This document shows, piece by piece, positions 17,779-26,010 of a stretch of DNA of 64,000 nucleotides. The notes beneath the pieces are model-generated. The model ran no database searches. It had not been told where the DNA came from and was given only the letters and a program-made list of their open reading frames with translations. The DNA comes from JAKALD01 sp963817785 (GTDB lineage Bacteria > Pseudomonadota > Gammaproteobacteria > Burkholderiales > SG8-39): the NCBI GenBank assembly GCA_963817785.1, contig CAWFPL010000003.1, positions 186,001 through 250,000 of the forward strand, read 5' to 3'. Both the position numbers and the translations under genes were made by a program. Each line of letters opens with the position of its first letter. Position 1 is the stretch's first letter.

Positions 17779-18393
17779 ATGACGCAAACAGACTCGACCC
17801 AAAGCAGCGCCCGCCGGCCATGGTGGCGAGCCTCGAGACTCTGGTGGCTCATCGCGATTGCTGTGGTGCTGGGCCTCGCGGTCGGCGCAGTCGTGGAGAA
17901 GGCAGGCCGATCGGCCGCGATGCCTTACGGCGCGTTTCTCGATCAGCTCGAAGCCGGCAACGTCGCGAGCGTGACGTTCCAGGGGACTGTGATCGACGGG
18001 CGCCTCAAGCATGCGCCGGCCAAAGAGCCCTCGAGCGGCGCCGCGCAGGACGAGCGTTTCAGCAGCCGCCTGCCCGACTTCGGTGACCCGTCGCTGATTC
18101 CCGAACTGCGCATGCTGCACGTCGCGATCGACGTGCAATCGCCCTCAGGCTGGACGGCGCTGTTCGAGCATCTGCCCTGGCCGATGCTGGCGTTCGTCGT
18201 CCTGGCGCTCGCCGCGGCGCTCGTGCGGCTGATGCGCGGAAGCAAGGCGGGATCGGGAAGCGGCACGCCGATGCATCCGGCAGGGGGCGTGATCGGGCTC
18301 GTTGCGGGCCTCTTTGCGAAGAAGCACGGTGACGAGAATCCAGCCGAACGCGAATCCCCGGGCGAGAGCCGTCGCCGGGACGCGGATCCGTGA
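17779..18393 (+). CDS. Free-standing FtsH periplasmic-domain-like membrane protein
   Basis: A 204-residue protein with two membrane spans (about 21-40 and 135-155). The region between them, including MPYGAFLDQLEAGNVASVTF and the following VIDGRL, closely resembles the periplasmic FtsH_ext domain (PF06480), and the layout span-domain-span matches the N-terminus of FtsH. After the second span there is only a short Gly/charged tail: the AAA+ ATPase and zinc protease modules of FtsH are absent, and no such sequence follows downstream. It may regulate FtsH or act as a decoy subunit; that is inference. Confidence 0.6.
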   Translation: MTQTDSTQSSARRPWWRASRLWWLIAIAVVLGLAVGAVVEKAGRSAAMPYGAFLDQLEAGNVASVTFQGTVIDGRLKHAPAKEPSSGAAQDERFSSRLPDFGDPSLIPELRMLHVAIDVQSPSGWTALFEHLPWPMLAFVVLALAAALVRLMRGSKAGSGSGTPMHPAGGVIGLVAGLFAKKHGDENPAERESPGESRRRDADP

Positions 18394-18421
18394 GCAGGCC
18401 GTGACGCACCGGCTGCCTGGC

Positions 18422-18435
18422 TTGATTCGCGTCAA
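18422..18435 (+). promoter_or_regulatory. FNR/DNR-type box upstream of the proton-pump pair
   Basis: TTGAT-TCGC-GTCAA matches the FNR/DNR consensus with one changed base in the second half. It is 67 bases upstream of the next start codon, in the otherwise featureless gap 18394-18502. Confidence 0.5.
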
Positions 18436-18502
18436 AACGTCGGGTCGTGCCCGGCGCTAGCCTGAGCGTCGTCACGCCGCTTTTCAATTCCCGGAGACAG
18501 CC

Positions 18503-19432
18503 ATGCTTCCGAATCACGTTCGCATGCCGCACATGCGGAGAACCTTCATCGGAGCGGCGTTGACGTTCGCGGCGCTGGCCCCCGCCTACGCGGCCGCTCC
18601 CCCGATGCACGTGGGTTATCAGCCCATGGTCGCCACGGGGCTCGCCGCGCGCCACGCGTTCGAAGCGTGGTTCTGGTTGGACAAATCGCGCGATCCGCAG
18701 GTGCCCGGCTATGCGGTTCCCGCCGGGGCGACGATGCGCGTCACCTTTCCGAAGGCGTTCGCGCCCGAGCCGGGCGGTCCTCTGGACGGTGCGCTGCTCA
18801 AGGGCTGGGTCCAGGGACCGACGGGGACGAAATTCACTCTGGCCGTCGACCGCAAGGACCCGCGCACGATCGTCGTTCGCTTCGAGCAGCCGATTGCGGC
18901 AGATCCGCCCCGGCAACCCGGCCTCAAGGCGATCCACCTGCGCGCGCCCGAGATCAACCCGGCCAGAGCCGGCGACTATCCGATCATCGTTCGCTTCGAG
19001 AACGCCGGTGCGCTCACCGGGGTCACGAAGGCGATCGCGCACGTCACGCGCGCGCCGCTGCCCAACATCGCCGCCTACAACCAGCTGAGCGGCGGGCGCG
19101 ACGAGGAGTGGCAGCACGTGAGAATCGGCGCCGAAGCGGCCCTGCCGATCGATTTCCTCGTGACCCTGCCCAGCGAATCGCGCGCCACGGTCGGCTTGAA
19201 GCCGATGCCCGACGGCGGCCTCGATATCGTCGCCGACGGCAAGCCGATCGGCGCGATCGAGGCCGAAGGCGTGCCCGTGACGCTCAAGCCCGAGACGTTC
19301 GGGCCCGGCTTCGCGCGCCTGGGCATCATCCGGGTTCGCGCGACCGCGGGCGAGACGCCCGGGGCCGCGCACATCGTCGCCGCGCTGAAAGGCGGGACGC
19401 GGTTCACGGTCCACTTGATCGTGGAGCGCTGA
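18503..19432 (+). CDS. Exported protein of unknown function paired with a P-type ATPase
   Basis: A 309-residue protein. Its N-terminus has several possible starts (ATG 18503, 18524, 18533) before a signal peptide of which the hydrophobic part ends AYAAAPP near residue 34. The body is rich in beta-type sequence (AGATMRVTFPKAF, RIGAEAALPIDFLVTLP) and probably forms immunoglobulin-like periplasmic domains. The stop is followed after one base by the proton ATPase, so the two are co-translated. I do not recognise the family; the pairing suggests envelope adaptation under the same condition as the pump. Confidence 0.6.
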   Translation: MLPNHVRMPHMRRTFIGAALTFAALAPAYAAAPPMHVGYQPMVATGLAARHAFEAWFWLDKSRDPQVPGYAVPAGATMRVTFPKAFAPEPGGPLDGALLKGWVQGPTGTKFTLAVDRKDPRTIVVRFEQPIAADPPRQPGLKAIHLRAPEINPARAGDYPIIVRFENAGALTGVTKAIAHVTRAPLPNIAAYNQLSGGRDEEWQHVRIGAEAALPIDFLVTLPSESRATVGLKPMPDGGLDIVADGKPIGAIEAEGVPVTLKPETFGPGFARLGIIRVRATAGETPGAAHIVAALKGGTRFTVHLIVER

Positions 19433-19433
19433 A

Positions 19434-21833
19434 ATGGATCACCGTGCCGATCAAGCCGCGGCGCAGCCCGCCTCGGCCGCGGCGCCCGAAGGACTGACGG
19501 GCCCGGAAGCCGCGGCGCGGCTTCAGCAATACGGGCCCAACGCGATTGCCGAAGCCCCGCCTCGCACCATCGGCGTGCTGCTGCGCAAGTTCTGGGGCGT
19601 GATTCCCTGGATGCTCGAGCTTGCCCTGGTCATCGACTTGATCCTGGGCCGCTGGGTCGAGGCGCTCTTCATCGGCGCGCTGCTGGTCCTCAACGCGTTC
19701 CTCGGCTTTCGCCAGGAGAGCCGTGCGACGAAGGCGCTCGCGCTGCTGCGCCAGCGCTTGACGATCAACGCGCGCGTGCGGCGCGATGGCCGCTGGCAGG
19801 TGCTGCCCGCGGCCCAGATCGTGCCGGGCGACCTCCTGCGCCTGCGCGCGGGCGACATCGTTCCCGCGGACATCCGGCTCGCCGACGGCCAGATCCTGAT
19901 CGACCAGTCGGTGCTGACCGGCGAGTCGCTGCCGGTCGAGGACCGGCCCGGAAGCACGGCGTATTCCGGCTCGCTCGTGAGCCGCGGCGAGGCGAGCGGC
20001 GAAGTGACCGCAACCGGCAGCCGCACTTACTTCGGCAAGACCGCCGAGCTGGTCCGGCTGGCCGCGGCACCGCCGCGCCTCGAACGCCTCGTGGTCGGTG
20101 TCGCCAAGTATCTCGGCGCCCTGGATGTTTTCCTTGCGCTCGCCGTGTTCGCGGTCACGATCGTCGAGGGGCGTCACTTCCTCGGGGCGCTTCCGTTCAT
20201 GCTGATGCTGCTGGTCGCCTCGGTTCCCATGGCCCTGCCGGTGATGTTCACCATGTCCGCCGCGATGGGCGCACGGATGCTCGCCGAGAAGGGCATCCTC
20301 GCCACGCGCCTTTCGGCGATCGAGGATGCGGCGGCGATGAACGTGCTCTGCCTCGACAAGACCGGCACGCTGACCGAGAACCGCCTCGCCGTCGGAAGCG
20401 TGGCGCCGTTCGCACCGGCGTCGCCCGACGAGGCGCTTCGCCTGGCTGCGCTCGCCTCCGACGAGGCCACCCAGGATCCGCTCGATCTCGCGATCCTCAA
20501 AGCAGCGCTCGCGCGCTCGCTCGTCGCGGCTTCTGCGCAGCGCTTGAGCTTCGTTCCGTTCGACCCGAGCACCAAGCGCTCGGAGGTGTCGATCCGCGAG
20601 AACGGCCAGGTGCTGCGCATCGTCAAGGGGGAGCCGGCGACCATCGCCGCGCTGGCCGGGACATCGTGGGAGAGCATTGAGCAACAGGTCGCGCGGCTCT
20701 CGGCCGACGGCTCGCGCGTCCTGGCGGTGGCGGCGGGACCGGACGAGAACCTGCGCCTCGCCGGGCTGCTCGCCTTGAGCGATCCGCCGCGTGCCGATTC
20801 GGCGGCCTTGATCGATGAACTGCGCAAGCGCGGCGTGCGCGTCGTGCTCGTGACCGGCGACGGCGAAGCGACCGCGCGCGCCATCGCGGCCAAGGTCGGC
20901 ATCACGGGCGAGGTCGCTCCGGCCGGAACCATCCGCGAAGATCTCGATCCGGAGACGGCGCTGCGCTTTGCGGTCTTCGCACGGGTCCTGCCGCAGGACA
21001 AGTTCTTCCTCGTGCGGGCGTTGCAAAAGGCCGGTCACGTGGTCGGCATGACGGGCGACGGCGTGAACGACACGCCGGCCCTCAGGCAGGCGGATATCGG
21101 GATCGCGGTGGCCAACGCGACCGACGTGGCGAAAGCGGCGGCGGGCCTGGTGCTCACCAAGCCGGGCCTGGGCGAAATCATCGCGGCGATCGAGGCCAGC
21201 CGCCGGATCTATCGGCGGATGCAGACCTTCACCCTGACGATGATGACCCGCAAGATCACGATTCCGCTCTTTCTCGCCCTGGGGGTCCTGGCGCTGAACG
21301 CCTTCGTGCTCAACCCGCTCCTCATCGTGCTGCTCATGATCAGCACGGATCTCGCCACCATGGCGGTCTCGACCGACCAGGTGACGGCCTCGCCCGTGCC
21401 GGACCGCTGGGCGATTCGCCCCTTGATGGTGACCGCCGTGGCGCTCGCGATCCCGCTTCTGCTACTGAGCGGCGCGGTGTTCTGGACCGGCACGAATGTC
21501 CTGGCGCTGGACACCGCCAAGACCCAGACCCTGGTGTTCCTGTGGCTGGTGTTCGCCGGCTCGCAAGGCGTTCTCTACGTGACGCGTGCGCGCAGCTTCT
21601 TCTGGACGAAGCCCCATCCGGGGCGCTGGCTGAACACGGCGACCTTGATCCTGGTCGGCGCTTCCATCGTGTTGGCGATCGAGGGCTGGCTGATGGCCCC
21701 GCTCCCACCGTCGCTGGTGGTCGGCGTGCTGCTTCTCGCCGCCGTCTACCTCGTCGGCGCCGATCTGGTGAAGGTCGCGCTGGCGCGTCTGGTGCCGAAG
21801 CACCAGGAAGCGCTTGCGTCGCCGGCGCGGTGA
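19434..21833 (+). CDS. P3A-type plasma-membrane proton-pumping ATPase
   Basis: A 799-residue P-type ATPase of the fungal/plant H+-ATPase type. Visible are the N-terminal actuator motif LTGES, the phosphorylation site DKTGT with Asp308, the hinge motif TGDGVNDTPALRQADIGIAV and about ten membrane spans (pairs near 55-95, 220-290, then six after 600). Bacterial members hydrolyse ATP to extrude protons and are often found in acid-exposed or anaerobic organisms. The upstream FNR-type box suggests use when oxygen is low. A calcium or Mg pump is less likely because the IIA metal-binding motifs are not evident. Confidence 0.88.
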   Translation: MDHRADQAAAQPASAAAPEGLTGPEAAARLQQYGPNAIAEAPPRTIGVLLRKFWGVIPWMLELALVIDLILGRWVEALFIGALLVLNAFLGFRQESRATKALALLRQRLTINARVRRDGRWQVLPAAQIVPGDLLRLRAGDIVPADIRLADGQILIDQSVLTGESLPVEDRPGSTAYSGSLVSRGEASGEVTATGSRTYFGKTAELVRLAAAPPRLERLVVGVAKYLGALDVFLALAVFAVTIVEGRHFLGALPFMLMLLVASVPMALPVMFTMSAAMGARMLAEKGILATRLSAIEDAAAMNVLCLDKTGTLTENRLAVGSVAPFAPASPDEALRLAALASDEATQDPLDLAILKAALARSLVAASAQRLSFVPFDPSTKRSEVSIRENGQVLRIVKGEPATIAALAGTSWESIEQQVARLSADGSRVLAVAAGPDENLRLAGLLALSDPPRADSAALIDELRKRGVRVVLVTGDGEATARAIAAKVGITGEVAPAGTIREDLDPETALRFAVFARVLPQDKFFLVRALQKAGHVVGMTGDGVNDTPALRQADIGIAVANATDVAKAAAGLVLTKPGLGEIIAAIEASRRIYRRMQTFTLTMMTRKITIPLFLALGVLALNAFVLNPLLIVLLMISTDLATMAVSTDQVTASPVPDRWAIRPLMVTAVALAIPLLLLSGAVFWTGTNVLALDTAKTQTLVFLWLVFAGSQGVLYVTRARSFFWTKPHPGRWLNTATLILVGASIVLAIEGWLMAPLPPSLVVGVLLLAAVYLVGADLVKVALARLVPKHQEALASPAR

Positions 21834-21919
21834 TGGCCGAACCAACCCCTCTCAGCTACGTAGTCCGCACGCGGCGCCGGAACCGGCCGTCGGAATGCCA
21901 ACGTCGGTCCGGGTGACAA

Positions 21920-22945
21920 GTGATCAAGCGGATCGACCTCGGGTCCGACGCTGCGCGCCGGATCGCGATCGCCGTTTTTGCGGCGGCAGCGCTGTCGAGC
22001 GCGCTCTTCGGGCTGCGCACCTACGGCTCGTTCCGGCTGCTGCGCTCCGCATACGAGGCGGGCGTGCCGATGACCAGCAGCATTCGGCCGTGGATGACGC
22101 TCGACTACGTGTCGGCCACCTACCATGCGTCCGAAAGGGCCTTGCTCGAGCGCCTCGGACTGAGCTCGAAAACCGATCCGCATACGAGCCTCAGAACGCT
22201 GGCGCAGCGCGAAGGCCAGTCGCTGCTCGAGTACGTGCAGCGAGTGCAGCGAGCAATTGCCGGCATCGCGCCCGCTCTCCGCTCCGGCGGCGCGAGCAAA
22301 GATTCGAGCTGGCTCGGGAGGATCGCCGACGAGTGTCTCGCCGCGGTGCTGGTCTACGGCTATCCCGCCCTCGCTCTGACGATCCTGCTGGGCTCGATCG
22401 GCCTCCCGGTGCCCGACGGGTTCGTGACGACGGTCGCGGGCTCCCTGGCCGCCGAGGGGCGCATGGACTGGGCCTGGGCTGCCGCGATTACGCTCGTGGC
22501 GTCGGTGCTCGGAGATGCGGTGGCTTATGCTCTGGGCCGCGTCCTCGGTCGCGGGGTTCTCGAGCGCCACGGCCGATGGTTCGGCTATACGCCCGAGCGC
22601 TCGGTGCGCGTCAAGCTGCTGTTCGAGCGCTGGGGCCCCTGGACGGTACTCATCACGCGCACCTTCGTGTCCTATCTTAGCGCCGTCGTGAGCGTGCTGG
22701 CCGGGGCCGGCCGCTATCGACTGCCCGAATTCATGGCGCTGACGGTGCTCGGGCGCATCGCGTGGACATCGGCCTATCTGGGCCTCGGTTACGGCGTCGG
22801 GGCCGATCTGCAGGCCGCCACCGACTTGCTGAAGAACCTCAGCGGACTGCTCTTGTCGCTGGCGGTGCTCGCCGGCTCGGGGTGGGTCGGCTTCGGGCAC
22901 GCGCCGATACTGTCCCGGCCCGAAGCGCCGACGGGAACGCGGTAA
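21920..22945 (+). CDS. DedA-family membrane protein with N-terminal extension
   Basis: A 341-residue protein from GTG 21920. Residues 1-130 are an extension with one membrane span (about 13-30) and a periplasmic stretch. From about 145 on it is a DedA/SNARE-associated protein (PF09335): the sequences GLPVPDGFVTTVAGSLA, GDAVAYALGRVLGRGVLERHGRWFG and ITRTFVSYLSAVVSVLAGAGRY correspond to the conserved re-entrant and amphipathic motifs. DedA proteins are lipid scramblases or flippases of the inner membrane. The extension is unusual for the family. Confidence 0.75.
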   Translation: MIKRIDLGSDAARRIAIAVFAAAALSSALFGLRTYGSFRLLRSAYEAGVPMTSSIRPWMTLDYVSATYHASERALLERLGLSSKTDPHTSLRTLAQREGQSLLEYVQRVQRAIAGIAPALRSGGASKDSSWLGRIADECLAAVLVYGYPALALTILLGSIGLPVPDGFVTTVAGSLAAEGRMDWAWAAAITLVASVLGDAVAYALGRVLGRGVLERHGRWFGYTPERSVRVKLLFERWGPWTVLITRTFVSYLSAVVSVLAGAGRYRLPEFMALTVLGRIAWTSAYLGLGYGVGADLQAATDLLKNLSGLLLSLAVLAGSGWVGFGHAPILSRPEAPTGTR

Positions 22946-23019
22946 CGCCGTTCGCCGGCGGCGCCGGGCAGGCGCACGCCTTCCGGGTCGGCCTGGCCCG
23001 GTCCCGATCTCCATGCTAT

Positions 23020-23039
23020 ATTCCAAAGAACCTTGGAAT
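23020..23039 (+). promoter_or_regulatory. Operator for the ArsR-rhodanese regulator
   Basis: A perfect inverted repeat ATTCCAA-N6-TTGGAAT ends 14 bases before the start codon of the regulator. A -10-like TATATT at 23017-23022 overlaps its left arm, so a bound repressor would block the promoter. Position and symmetry are as expected for an autoregulated ArsR-family repressor. Confidence 0.75.
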
Positions 23040-23053
23040 GATGGGGGAAGCGG

Positions 23054-23719
23054 ATGGAACGCCGGGAAATCAAGAATCTCCTGTACGAGCAGGTGGCGCG
23101 CATCGGCAAGGCGGCCGCGAATCCGAAGCGGCTGGAGTTGATCGAGCTGCTGTGCCAGTGCGAAAAGACCGTTGAAACCCTGGCCAGGGACGCGGAGTTG
23201 AGCGTCAACCTCACCAGCGCCCATCTCAAGGAGCTCAAAGCCGCGCATCTCGTGCATTCGCGCAAGGGCGGCAAATACGTCTATTACCGGCTCGCCGATC
23301 CTGCAGTGGCCGCTTTCTGGGTGAGCCTGCGCGAGCTCGCCGAAGAGCGGCTGCTGGATCTGCAGCGGGCGTTGCGGGAGTTCGTGACCGAGCCGGAGAA
23401 ACTTGCCCCCGTCGAAGGGAAGGCGCTTCTGGGCAAGGCGAGGCGCGGCAGGGCGATCGTGATCGATGTCCGTCCGCAAGAGGAATACGAAGCGGGGCAC
23501 CTGCCCTATGCGCGCTCGGTGCCGTTGCCCGAGCTCAAGAAGCGGCTCTCGGAGCTGCCCAAGGACCAGGAGATCATCGCCTACTGCCGGGGTCCGTTCT
23601 GCATGATGGCAAAGGACGCGGTCGCGTTGCTGCGCAAACGGGGCTACAAGGCCACGAAGCTGGAAGACGGCGTGAGCGAGTGGTGCGCCGCAGGCATGCC
23701 TCTGGCCGCGGTGAAATGA
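23054..23719 (+). CDS. ArsR-family regulator fused to a rhodanese domain
   Basis: A 221-residue two-domain protein. Residues 1-100 form a winged helix of the ArsR/SmtB family, with Cys34 and Cys36 (ELLCQCEKT) in the place of the ELCVCDL metal or thiol motif. Residues 125-221 form a rhodanese domain with the active-site loop CRGPFC (Cys178 to Cys183). This suggests a repressor that senses persulfide or thiosulfate sulfur through its own rhodanese. The perfect palindrome upstream supports autoregulation, and the next gene encodes a likely persulfide-oxidising enzyme. Confidence 0.88.
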   Translation: MERREIKNLLYEQVARIGKAAANPKRLELIELLCQCEKTVETLARDAELSVNLTSAHLKELKAAHLVHSRKGGKYVYYRLADPAVAAFWVSLRELAEERLLDLQRALREFVTEPEKLAPVEGKALLGKARRGRAIVIDVRPQEEYEAGHLPYARSVPLPELKKRLSELPKDQEIIAYCRGPFCMMAKDAVALLRKRGYKATKLEDGVSEWCAAGMPLAAVK

Positions 23720-23798
23720 GCATGCGGTGAATCGTGCCGGCGCCGCGATGGCGCGCAACGGGGAATCCGGAACCGTTGATTGAAAGGAGAAAGGCAGG

Positions 23799-24533
23799 AT
23801 GTTCTTCAAGCAGCTTGCGACCAAGGAATCGAGCCTGTCCTATTTCTTCGGGTGCGGAACGCTGGGCAAGGCGGTCGCGGTAGACGTGGTCGCCGGCGAC
23901 GAAGAGTGGTTCATCGAAGAAGCGCAGAAAGCCGGCGTCAAGATCACCCACGTGATCGACACCCATCTCCATGCGGATCACTATTCCGGGGGACGCAAGC
24001 TGTCCCGGCTCGCCGGCGCGCCCTACTGTCTGCACGAAAGCGACGCGGGCGTCGTCGAGTTTCCATTCCACGAGTTGCGGGACGGCGACTTAATCGAAGT
24101 CGGCAACGTTGTCATCAGGGTGCTGCACACGCCAGGCCATACCATGGACAGCGTCTGTCTCCTGGTCACCGACAAGCGCCGGGGCGAGCAACCGTGGTTC
24201 GTGATCACGGGCGACACGCTTTTCGTCGGCAGCGTCGGGCGCCCCGATCTCGCCGGACGCGAGCAGGCCATGGCGGCCACCCTCTTCGACAGCCTGCATG
24301 CCAAGCTGCTGACGTTGCCCGACGAAATTGAGATATTCCCGGGGCACCAGGCAGGGAGTGTCTGCGGGGTCGGGCTGTCGGGCAAACCCTCTTCCACGAT
24401 CGGCTTCGAGAGGCGCTTCAATCCAAGGTTGCACATCAACGACAGGGAAGCGTTCGTGCGCTACCTCGCGAGCGACATTCCGCCCCGACCGGCCGACATG
24501 GACCGAATGATCGCCGCAAATACGGCGAGATAG
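23799..24533 (+). CDS. Metallo-beta-lactamase-fold hydrolase, persulfide dioxygenase-like
   Basis: A 244-residue MBL-fold protein with metal motifs THLHADH (about 50-56), LHTPGHT (about 109-115), GDTLF...GRPD and FPGHQAGS. The set GDTLFVGSVGRPDL is typical of ETHE1-type persulfide dioxygenases and of the glyoxalase-II-like proteins often encoded with rhodaneses. It follows the sensor gene with an AAAGGAGAAAGG ribosome site. Oxidation of glutathione persulfide to sulfite is the favoured role; a thioesterase role is not excluded. Confidence 0.8.
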   Translation: MFFKQLATKESSLSYFFGCGTLGKAVAVDVVAGDEEWFIEEAQKAGVKITHVIDTHLHADHYSGGRKLSRLAGAPYCLHESDAGVVEFPFHELRDGDLIEVGNVVIRVLHTPGHTMDSVCLLVTDKRRGEQPWFVITGDTLFVGSVGRPDLAGREQAMAATLFDSLHAKLLTLPDEIEIFPGHQAGSVCGVGLSGKPSSTIGFERRFNPRLHINDREAFVRYLASDIPPRPADMDRMIAANTAR

Positions 24534-24610
24534 GCGCACGCCGGCGCGATGCCGCCGGCCCGCCGCGCCCGGCCGATTCGAGCCGCGCAGCCCGACAACC
24601 GGAAAATCCG

Positions 24611-25930
24611 ATGAACAACTCGTCCTGGGCCGCGTCCGAGACCGTCTACATCCGCGGCATCCGCGCCAACCTTCACCAATTCATCCAGCAGGCGATCCAG
24701 GTTTTCTTCGTGGGTCTGGTGATCGGCATGGAGCGCAACGTGCTGCCCGTGCTGAGCCAGGATTTCGGCGTGCCCAAGGGCTCGTTCCTGTTCCTCATGT
24801 CCTTCGTGGTGTCCTTCGGTTTTGTCAAGGGCATCCTGAATTTCGTGGCCGGGCGTCTGTCCGAGCACATCGGGCGCAAAAAGGTCCTGCTGCTGGGCTG
24901 GCTGGGAGCGCTGCCCATTCCCTTCCTGATCCTGCATGCCTCGAGCTGGGGTTGGATCGTGGCGGCGAACGTGTTTCTCGGCATCAACCAGGGGTTCGCC
25001 TGGACCATGACCGTGACCAGCAAGGTAGATATCACGCGCGCGGAGCAGCGCGGGTTCGCCACGGGAGTCAACGAGTTTGCGGGCTATGCGGCGGTGGCCA
25101 TCGCCGGGGTCGTTACCGCCTACTTGTCGGTTGCGTATGGCCCCCGCGACGCGCTGTTCGGCTTTTCCCTCGCGGCAATCCTCGTGGCCATCGTGACGGC
25201 GCTCCTGTTCATCAAGGAGACCCTGCCTTGGGCAAAGGTCGAAGGCACCCAGCACGCCAATGGCACCTACGTGGGCCACAAGCCGCGTTTCGCCGCGGGC
25301 GTGTCCGAGCGGCCCGGCATGTGGGAGGTCTTCACCCTGGTGTCCTTTCGCAATCGGACGCTCAGGTCGTTTGCCCAGGCGGGGATCACCAACAAGCTCG
25401 CCGATGCGCTGCTCTGGGTGCTCTTCCCGGTTTTCCTGCACGACCGCGGACTGAGCATCGTGCAAATCGGCTGGGTCACGGGGGTCTACGGTGCGGTTTG
25501 GGGCGGATCCCAGCTCTGGACCGGAGCCTTGTCGGACGCCGTCGGGCGCAAGAAAACCATCGTTGCCGGTCTCTGGGTGCTCGGCTTGGGCGTGTCCGCG
25601 GTGACGCTGGTGGAAGGGATGGCCGCGTGGGTGATCGCGGCCGCGGTCATGGGAGTCGGGATGGCTCTGCTCTATCCGAATCTCATCGCCGCCGTGGCGG
25701 ACATATCGCACCCCGCCTGGCGGAGCACCGCGCTCGGGGTCTACCGCTACTGGCGCGACACCGGCTACGCCATCGGCGCGATCGCCCTGGGTCTGGTGGC
25801 GCAGTGGAGGAACGAAGTGGCGGCTGCATTCTGGTTCACGGCCGCCGTTCTTGCGCTTTCGGGTTTATGGGTGGCATTGCAGGCCGAGGAGACCCACCCG
25901 CGGCTCAATCCGGCCGATCCGGGGAGCTGA
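24611..25930 (+). CDS. MFS transporter
   Basis: A 439-residue protein with twelve predicted membrane spans and the major-facilitator loop motif GRLSEHIGRKKVLLL (about 77-91), repeated in weaker form as GALSDAVGRKKT in the second half. The substrate is not evident. Position behind the persulfide sensor and oxidase suggests export of a sulfur product or uptake of a sulfur substrate. The gap 24534-24610 has no feature, so a separate promoter cannot be excluded. Confidence 0.85.
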   Translation: MNNSSWAASETVYIRGIRANLHQFIQQAIQVFFVGLVIGMERNVLPVLSQDFGVPKGSFLFLMSFVVSFGFVKGILNFVAGRLSEHIGRKKVLLLGWLGALPIPFLILHASSWGWIVAANVFLGINQGFAWTMTVTSKVDITRAEQRGFATGVNEFAGYAAVAIAGVVTAYLSVAYGPRDALFGFSLAAILVAIVTALLFIKETLPWAKVEGTQHANGTYVGHKPRFAAGVSERPGMWEVFTLVSFRNRTLRSFAQAGITNKLADALLWVLFPVFLHDRGLSIVQIGWVTGVYGAVWGGSQLWTGALSDAVGRKKTIVAGLWVLGLGVSAVTLVEGMAAWVIAAAVMGVGMALLYPNLIAAVADISHPAWRSTALGVYRYWRDTGYAIGAIALGLVAQWRNEVAAAFWFTAAVLALSGLWVALQAEETHPRLNPADPGS

Positions 25931-26010
25931 GCCGGGTTCGCTCCGGCGCTCGACGCGCGCATGGGGCTCGAGCTCGGAGCGGTGCAATATCGAGCCCTGA
26001 GGAGCGCCCG

